Part shown: piece by piece, positions 57,185 through 64,000 of the stretch
Layout of the letters: every line of letters starts with the position of its first letter
How positions within the stretch are numbered: the stretch's first letter is position 1
Source of the DNA: Cristatella mucedo
Lineage: Eukaryota; Bryozoa; Phylactolaemata; Cristatellidae
Direction: 5' to 3'
Length of the DNA: 64,000 nt
Assembly: GCA_009760855.2 (NCBI GenBank)
Contig: WPIO01000047.1
Coordinates: 2,498,001 to 2,562,000 of the forward strand
Notes under the pieces: generated by a model
What the model was told of the DNA's origin: nothing
What the model saw: only the letters and a program-made list of their open reading frames with translations
The model's database searches: none
Made by a program: the position numbers and the translations under genes

Positions 57185-58380
57185 AATGTATCTCGATCTG
57201 TAAGTCCACAAAGCTATAAAGACAGTGTGGGTGGTATGCAGGATAGTTTTGCATAGCTCACTCACAACCTAAGTAGCTTTTGGTACTCACTCGGAAGCTA
57301 ATGGACTCCACACCACCCAACAAAGAGAAAGGGGGAAGCACAGCAGAGTCAGGGCAGTGGTTGAGGTAGTGAGTAGCATGGAAGTAACAGATCAAGACCA
57401 CTGAAAAGGACGAGCCATAGTCGGCAGCAGGAGAGTAGTAGCCGTCGTGATAGAGTTGTGGAAGCAAGTTCTACGATGTAGTACTTGCAGAGCTAAAGCT
57501 TCTGTCGCCAGCAGTCTTTAAGCAGAGGAATTGAACATCTAATTTATTGTCCATACAGGACATAAGGAAACAAAGAGGCTGACACTGGGGCAGCAGTTCA
57601 GCTAGATATGAAGGAGCCCGGCCGTGACTGGCCATGTGGGTCAGCTTATGAACTTTGCTCTGCATCCCTTGATCAACTGAAATCCATCCTTTATCAACAT
57701 TTATAATATAATATTTATTTATAATATCAATGTATCAACTGAAACCCACTATTTTAGCAAAGGAGACACATGCTCAAACCTCTGATACTGGAAGACTATC
57801 CTTGCAGCCATATTCATAGCCAGCTGCAGTGGCCTAGTTGCTTACTTTGGTAGCCCAGCCAAAATGGAATTACAATAACCGATCCAAGACAGAACTAAAA
57901 AGCTAGTTAATTTTTTTGCAAGCCACTATGGAAGACAGCTCCTTTTATTAGATATGGATCGGATGTGATGGCTAGCTATAGAATCAATATTCTAAATGAA
58001 GCCTTTAAAATGTGTGAAGCTGTGGGAAACCACACCTAAATTTCGAGCGTGTGGTAATGGTAGCACAACAGCATCACTTATTGAAAGAGCAAAGCCTTTT
58101 AATCCAGCCACAAGTTTAGGGTGTCGTGCGAGCAGCAGCTTGGTTTCATTGTCATTTAGTTTCAAGAAGTTTTCAGACATCTAAGATTGAATGTGGAGAA
58201 GGCAATTCGGTTTATCAGTTGCTGCAGCAGAATCTGACAGTTTAAATGACAAACACAGCTGAGTATCCTCAGCATAAAAGTGATATCCTAATCCATGGGC
58301 CTTAATCACTGGAAAGCAATCTGATTAAAGTATGACTAGGTACTGCTAAAGCTTAGAACATACTGCCACTTGTGATGGGA
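57185..58380 (-). mobile_element. LINE-B copy 4, RT palm to 3' UTR, decayed
   Basis: On the minus strand a motif C relic reads GYHFYAEDTQL (about 58290-58258), followed by SENFLKLNDNETKLLLARHPK (58180-58115), PHARNLGVV, thumb relics (57830-57700) and a C-terminus with LAELLPQCQPLCFLMSCMDNKLD (57610-57535). The second residue of the YADD aspartate pair is kept, the first is Glu. An AT-rich duplication (atttataatataatatttat) interrupts near 57700-57735. Confidence 0.78.
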
Positions 58381-58780
58381 ATAGACCGAACCATCATTGG
58401 TCAAAACATTTGCCTAAAGTAAATGCTTTTATGGCATAGGGCAATTAGGGCCCGAAGGAGGTAATGCTGGTAACCATGGTAGCCCGGGCGTGTGCAAACT
58501 GTGATATCTACCTGAATATTGGTCTAAACTATATGCAAAGAGTCTAGAAATGTTGGGCTGGACCAGTTCTATTCGTAGGCAGAAATATAGCAATTTCAGA
58601 AACGGCTTTTATTACTCAAATAGGTAGTATCTGACCCGATCCAAGGCAATGATCAAATGCTCGATCACAAAAAATGAGCCTATTTTTTCAAGAAATAGCT
58701 CAAGATTGATGGCTGATTTGGGACAACCACTGGTGCCTTCTTCGGGCCCCCACAGAGCGTATCTGAACGCCCGGAGTAGC
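58381..58780. other. No recognised gene
   Basis: No long frame or repeat. Confidence 0.45.
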
Positions 58781-58782
58781 CT

Positions 58783-58955
58783 TCGGTGAGCCGTGATGGC
58801 ACACTAGGTACGGCGGTTGCTTTCACGACCTCGGTTCCGAGGTCGTGGGTTCGATTCCTGTGGTGGGCGATCCGTTATCGCCACTGCAAGCGGTGCTGAT
58901 AGCCGTAAAGGCTCTTCTGTCGCTATACAAAAAGAGGCTGTTTAATCAGCTAGGA
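58783..58955 (+). mobile_element. SINE-2, best-preserved copy
   Basis: tRNA-like head with box B 'gtgggttcgattcctg' at about 58844-58859. A perfect 11-bp inverted repeat (cacgacctcgg / ccgaggtcgtg, 58824-58834 and 58837-58847, 2-nt loop) precedes it. The tail is 'gtaaaggctcttctgtcgctatacaaaaagaggctgttt', then poly(T). The extended hairpin replaces a normal anticodon arm, so this is not a functional tRNA. Confidence 0.8.
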
Positions 58956-60300
58956 TTTTTTTTTCTATGCTGAAGCTCTCTTTTTTTCTGCCACGCATCT
59001 GCATCATTTTGGATGCCACCACCAACCGGGCGCTGATGTTATCGATATCTTGGTCCTCACTATTAGCAGTACTACCCAGACGAGCACTGGCTCTGCGATT
59101 CCGGACCTGCTGCATAATCTTTTCAAGCCAGCAGGTGGCAATGAAGTTCTAGGGAAATATTTCTAAGAACTTGCACACTGGTTCCTTTGCCTTGATAAGA
59201 ACATCATTGCTTACATCTTGTATATCGCCATCATAGCCAACAATAGCCTGCATAATTTCATTGAGCTCTATCGCACATATTTCTTCAACTTGCTTTGACA
59301 CGATTCTGACGGTACTGCTCCTGATTCAGGTCAAAGGCGTTTTTACTTCGAAATGATTTATTTATTATAGCAGCTATCTGAAAAATAAATATTTAATTGT
59401 GATTCTTCATGAGGAAATTTGGTAACCTGATTTACTACCATAAGGCTCAATTATCGAAGCTTGAATGACCAACAAGCAAGCTATTTAAACAGCTGGTACT
59501 GCCACTCAGTGCAAAATGATGAATCATGACAATCTATTGCTTTTGTTGATTGGCAGTAGCCTAGGCCATCATCAACAGGAGCAGTGGCAGGTAAAGCCAT
59601 TATACTTTTCTCCTAATATCAGTTCTGCTTGTAACCCTATGAACCGTCGCCTAGTTTAAAGCACCTATCTAAAGTTATGGAAACAAGCATCTGCAACCAA
59701 TCATTTAGTATCTGAAAAAAATCCTGTCTCTGAACTAAGAGTGATAACGGTATCATGGTGCTCAATCCATCCAGTGGCAAGGCATGGTCTGAAATAAGCA
59801 CCTACCGTTTGATAGCCTAACAATGATGCACGATGTTTTGGCAGAGTAGTCGGTGCACTAATCCAAGAAATTCCATAAGGAAAGGATCGCCGTGCAACTC
59901 CCAGCTTACCAACTACCAGAGTCGAAGCCGTTCTGACTGCATAAATCTCTTTAGAACTGCAATTCAATTTGACTTGATCAGGATTCACGAGCATGACAAC
60001 AATTTCATAGAACATAGATTATCCGACAGCAACGGGTGTGAGATGACAATTGATTTTGTAAGAGCCGACACACAGGTTTCGTCAATATCGAGACAGCGAA
60101 CCTAGTTCGGCAGTTCAGTAGGCTTGCAGGTTTCATGCATCTTTGAATCCATGTTAGTATTAATATTATTATTGCATACCGTCTCGTTGGTCGTGCAGTG
60201 AAGTAGATAATAGACTAGTCTCTGGTATGTGAGAGGGCGGTCTCTTGGTAGCAGTTTGGTCACTCACTCAGTCACGACTAGCACAGCCTGTTTTAGCTTT
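58956..60300. other. Mostly unrecognised; possible transposon-derived DNA
   Basis: The frames 60015-59701 (minus, 104 codons) and 59833-60105 (plus) overlap antiparallel; neither shows a firm family motif. Position downstream of the pogo-like remnant would suit a DDE domain, but I could not identify catalytic residues. Confidence 0.4.
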
Positions 60301-60318
60301 TGGCAGTGCATTACTTTT

Positions 60319-60376
60319 CAGTGCGAGCTGCATCCATATTTTGGCAGTCACCAAAATATGGATGTACCTCGCACTG
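60319..60376. repeat. Strong hairpin: 26-bp inverted repeat with 6-nt loop
   Basis: Arms 60319-60344 and 60351-60376 pair with 24 of 26 matches (cagtgcgag.t.catccatattttgg). Confidence 0.9.
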
Positions 60377-60689
60377 AATGTACGCCTGTCGGAAAGCTCA
60401 GATTATTCCTAGGTGGTGTCCACAACTTCAACATGGCCAGTGTATGAAATCGAGAACGAATATGGAGCAGTCAACTGAGCTTATAAGAATAGGCTTGGGC
60501 CGGCAAATAGATATTCTTGTATACCGAGTATCCTGTGTGCTGTATGAGACTAATTTGACTTACAAGTCACATACATCATATATTGTAAGTTTAAACACTT
60601 AAAAAAACAACGCACATATATTTGCACTCATATTATCTAAAAAAAGTCTGTAATTTCCCTTTGAGTGGAATTTTTGGGAATTCAATATA

Positions 60690-61216
60690 ATTAGATCTTA
60701 CGTGCAACTGCATAATACTCGTATTCTGAAAGGGCTGCATTACAGATATCGGGCGCATCATACCCTTCGATAAACGTCGGCATGACGTTGGAAATCCGTT
60801 GTTCGGCTCTGGTGTGATCTGCAGCAGCTCTTTTACTGACAACATTTATAAACCCAATGTTACGTAACATTTCTAGCGGTTCAACCAAGTCATTTTTTAA
60901 AATAAATGACACGCAGCAGAGCTTCATAGCTACCTGCTATGCCTTATCCATCCTTTTCTACAAAATCTTATAAAGCCGTTCCATCTGCGTATCAGCAACC
61001 TCTGCATATGGATTGCCATGTTTTCGTTTTGGGCTCAGATTCCGGTTGATTTGTGCTTCATGGCAAATTTCTTGTTATATTCTCTTAATTTTGGAGATAG
61101 TCGACTGACTAACATTGAAATCCTCTGCAAGCAGGCTGCTGTTTTAATTTAAACGCCTTCAGAACTTGCAGCTTTTTCTCAGTTGTAAGAGCATTTCGTT
61201 TCGAAGCAGTAGCCAT
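60690..61216 (-). pseudogene. Pogo/Tigger-like transposase N-terminal half, decayed
   Basis: DNA-transposon transposase relic of the Tc1/mariner superfamily. From ATG at 61216: MATASKRNALTTEKKLQVLK, a CENP-B/psq-type helix-turn-helix start. After a +1 frameshift it continues SSLLAEDFNVSQSTISKIKR, the recognition helix. Then comes KRKHGNPYAEVADTQMERLY, as at the start of the second (CENP-B) HTH, and near 60770-60700 EGYDAPDICNAALSEYEYY, aligning with the usual (G)Y.P.DI.NADETGLF block around the first catalytic Asp. That DE pair is missing here. Three stops and a frameshift leave it nonfunctional. Confidence 0.6.
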
Positions 61217-61914
61217 GGCTACTGTTTTAGAGTATTTACAAGTAAACAAATAGAGCATACGTGACTATAGTGTAGCAAACTATGACTAGGAAAAGGTATT
61301 TGTATGCACAGTGAATGCACCATCAATACAGCAGCACCAAGAATTGAATAGTTCAAAACGTTTATAAGTATCTAATCAATATCCTCATCCCTTCCTCGAT
61401 TTTGTGCTCTGCTCTTCCAACTCCCCTACCTCTGCCTTATTCTTCCTCACACCATCCTTCTCTCTTCCTTTCCCCTCTTCGATCTCGTGTTCTCCTCTTC
61501 GACCTTGTCCTTCTCTCCTTTTCGACCTTGTGCTTCTCCGTCCTTCTCCTGCTGCACCTAAATGTCTTGCTCATCCTACTATGCATTCAAAGCCTACTTG
61601 CTGATAAGTAAAGGCACCAGTGGTTATTTTTAAGCTACGATAATATACATGGCACGGCTCTTTGCACCTCTGCCACTTCGACCGTAAAGTAATTTTAACA
61701 CGACAACGGCTCTGCTATTACGAAATCTCGATTGACAGACAGCTGGGGAAGCTAAGATTTTTGCAGTGTTAAGCAAGCTCCTGTATCAAAGAACCAAAAA
61801 CTTGCCGAGCAGCCAGCAGCAATTATACTGCTGCAACTCTATATTTCAAATCTCAGAGGTTTGATGATATCTCACCATTGCAAAATGACTTGCATGATTG
61901 ATCATGGAATGATT
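61217..61914. other. No recognised gene; pyrimidine-rich patch
   Basis: 61390-61580 is TC-rich with imperfect repeats of 'ctcttcgacctcgtg'; the Leu/Ser-rich frames over it look like low complexity. Confidence 0.5.
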
Positions 61915-64000
61915 GCCGCCGGTTTACAAATATCTCCTTACCTGTTGGTCCGTGTGATGATCTAGCCGATCGCTTCTCTTGATTCTTTGTGCTGAAGATA
62001 GACAACATTAGGGAAGCCATCCCTGTAATTACAGCCACCTAGAATGCTGTTTCCCGATTCCTGGCTGTGCCACGATGTCTACATTTAAGCATGTCACTAC
62101 TGATCTCGTCCTATAGTTCATATCCCAATCAAAAAAGACAACAAGTACTCAGGATCCTATTCCCACTGTCCTGCTCCTACGTTGCCTTGATCTGCTGCTG
62201 CCATTCATAACTAAGATCACTAATATGTCAATAGCCTCAGGTCATGTCCCACCACCTTTCAAAAACGTTGTAGTCAGGCCACTTCTCAGGAAACCTACAA
62301 TAGACCAATAGAACTTGAGCAACTACAGCCCAGTCTCCGTTCTACAATTCCTATCAAAGACACTGGAACAGGTTGTGGTAAACCTGCTGAACTCATATAT
62401 CAAAACTTTAAGCCTTGCTAGTAAGTTTAAGTCTGGCTTTAGAGCTAATCACTCCACAAACTCAGCATTGCTTGAGGTGTACAACGACCTATTTAGGAAT
62501 GCAAACATAGGTGGAGTGTCTCTACTTGTTTTGCTCGATCTTTCCGTAGCTTTTGATACTGTCGAACACAAAGTTCTTCTAGAGTGCCTCTCATCTCAAC
62601 TGGGCATCACTGGCACTGCTCTGCAACGGTTCAGGTCGTATCTCAGTGGGAGACTTCAGAGTATTGACGCGAACTGACAAACATCATCCGAGGTACCTCT
62701 GAAATACGGGGTACCTCAGGGCTCCATGGCAGGTCTAATTCTTTTCACGTTTATACTCTGCCTCTTGCTGATGTGATTGCCAAACACAATCTAGGCTTTC
62801 ACTGGTATGCAGGTGACACTTAGTTGTACCTTTGATTTGATCTCTCCCAGCCTTCGAGCACCTCAAACTCTCTCAACTCACTTGCTGCGTGCATTGATGA
62901 CATCCACACATGGATGACAGCAAATTTTCTAAAACTAAACGATGCTAAAACTACCGTACTAGTTATGGAAAAACCCAGTCTGATTCAGAAATTGAAAAGG
63001 AAGACATGCAAAATTGGCTCTGCCTGCATATCTCCTGTTGAATCAGCTCGAAATATAGGTGTCAAGTTCCGAAGTGACCTCTGGGTAGACGACCACAACA
63101 GCTCCACAGTCAATTTTGCCTATTTTCAGCTTCATAACATTGCTAAAATTCGGGATTGTGTAGATAAGGATACCGTGTCTAAGTTGGTCCATGCATTCAT
63201 GACATCCCGTTTTGACTTCTGTAACTCACTGCTTGCTGGCCTGCCGGCATGTGCGATCAGGCGATTACAGCTGGTGCACAACTCAGTGGCTGGGCTTGTC
63301 TGTCGTGAGAGTCGCAGTTGCCACATCACTCCACTTCTCGCCGACCTGCACTGGTTACCATTCAAGCAAGGATTGACTTCAAATGGTCGCCGATGGTCGC
63401 CAAATGGTCGCCGAAATTGACTCCGAGCTGGTTTGGTCTAGCGGTTAAGGGGCTCGCCCCGACCAAGGTCTGACTGAGGTCGTGGGCTCGAGCCCCGAGG
63501 CATATGTGAAGCGCCGGAATAGAGACTAAGTTCTCTTGGAGCCCTATATAAATGAATCATATTTGTTTTCAAGGTTTTGTCGCTCACTTTTAGGTCCCTT
63601 CATTCTTTGGCTCCAGCCTATCTCTCAGATCTACTCCCCAACCAGGCCAAGCATCCTACCATGAGCTTTTAGGAATCCAATAGTTTACCAATACCTCGTA
63701 AGAACCTCTAATCCTTTGGAGACCATGCAGTTAGTTCATATGCCCCAAGGCCTGGAACTCCGTCCCGACTTGAGTCAGAACATCCACTCATATGACCACA
63801 TTTATAAATTAAAGACTCACCTATTTAGGACAGCATTTAGTGGGTCACTGTGATTCGTCCTTGATGTGCTTGTGTGTGCTGACACTGTGCAGGCTGCCAC
63901 TAACCAGATTGGCATGCTGACCCTGTGCATGTCACCCCTAACCATGTTATTCATTTTGTTTGTTTATCAAGCATGATGTTACTCACCATTCAATCGCGTT
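61915..64000 (+). mobile_element. LINE-A copy 6, running off the window, split by SINE-1
   Basis: Starts in the linker (gtgatgatctagccgatcgcttctc at 61955). Pre-RT segment 62040-62300, fingers and motif A in frame 62315-62677 (LLDLSVAFDTVEH), motif B and C region frameshifted (GVPQGSMAG; YAGDT instead of YADDT near 62805), then frame 62914-63380 (FLKLNDAKT to ADLHWLPF). A SINE-1 (63383-63567) interrupts the thumb, which resumes at 63568. The 3' UTR continues to the window edge. The catalytic motif is lost. Confidence 0.9.
63383..63567 (+). mobile_element. SINE-1, youngest copy, with target duplication
   Basis: Flanked by TTCAA at 63378-63382 and 63568-63572; removal restores 'gacttcaaggttttgtcgct' of LINE-A. 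The head has three copies of ATGGTCGCC (63383-63414). Then box A (tggtctagcggttaagg), box B (gtcgtgggctcgagccccg) and the tail 'gaagcgccggaatagagactaagttctcttggagccctatataaatgaatcat'. It is the best reference for the family. Confidence 0.95.

Noticed and set aside
58810-58870. Functional tRNA gene
   Set aside because: Has box B but the anticodon arm is replaced by an extended hairpin and it has SINE-2 sister copies. SINE-1 heads were rejected as tRNA genes for similar reasons.
59701-60015. DDE catalytic domain of the pogo-like transposon
   Set aside because: Position fits, but I could not align catalytic residues or the usual blocks; left as unrecognised.

Overview
This is animal nuclear DNA. 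One spliced gene, a nicotinic acetylcholine receptor (nAChR) alpha-type subunit on the minus strand, sits in a window otherwise dominated by decayed retroelements, tRNA-derived SINEs and microsatellites. No bacterial, viral or organellar gene was found. The receptor's exon sizes (45 bp and 110 bp for exons 2 and 3), the richness in CR1/L2-type LINEs and an R2/NeSL-type LINE fit an invertebrate, perhaps a lophotrochozoan such as a mollusc; that placement is inference.

The receptor gene (50880 down to 38749, six coding exons) was pieced together by homology and splice phase. It gives one uninterrupted frame of 504 codons plus stop: signal peptide, ligand-binding domain with Cys-loop and vicinal cysteines, TM1-TM3, MA helix and TM4. 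The last two exons join in phase and with normal family spacing only if the last intron uses a GC-AG donor. The M2 9' residue is Ile rather than the usual Leu. Intron 2 holds a LINE whose 3' tail ends 14 bp from the splice acceptor.

Layout. 1-1400: copy 1 of a 1.4-kb unclassified repeat (repeat A). 1400-8250: AT-rich, no recognised gene. 8250-13010: two diverged copies of the 5' half of LINE-A in tail-to-tail inversion; the right arm carries a 1.4-kb insertion with 163-bp tandem repeats. 15.2-16.2 kb: long CT microsatellite, LTR-like stretch and a partial repeat A. 17.1-17.7 kb: two inverted SINE-1 copies. 17.8-21.6 kb: repeat A copy 2 split by a LINE-A. 22.0-26.6 kb: LINE-A copies nested in LINE-A. 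27.8-30.1 kb: LINE-B remnants. 31.7-32.0 kb: TA/CA microsatellites. 32.2-38.4 kb: a dead non-LTR element with a restriction-like endonuclease (R2/NeSL type), itself interrupted by a LINE-A tail. 38.7-50.9 kb: the nAChR gene, with TEs in four of five introns. 50.9-61 kb: mostly unrecognised, with SINE-2, LINE-B and a pogo/Tigger-like transposase remnant. 61.9-64.0 kb: another LINE-A, interrupted by a young SINE-1 and running off the window.

The main story is retroelement dynamics. LINE-A is an APE-type element with a (TTA)n tail and 5-7 bp target duplications. SINE-1 shares its 3' tail, so it probably uses the LINE-A machinery. Nested insertions with intact target duplications give a relative chronology. 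No clearly novel enzymatic system is visible.
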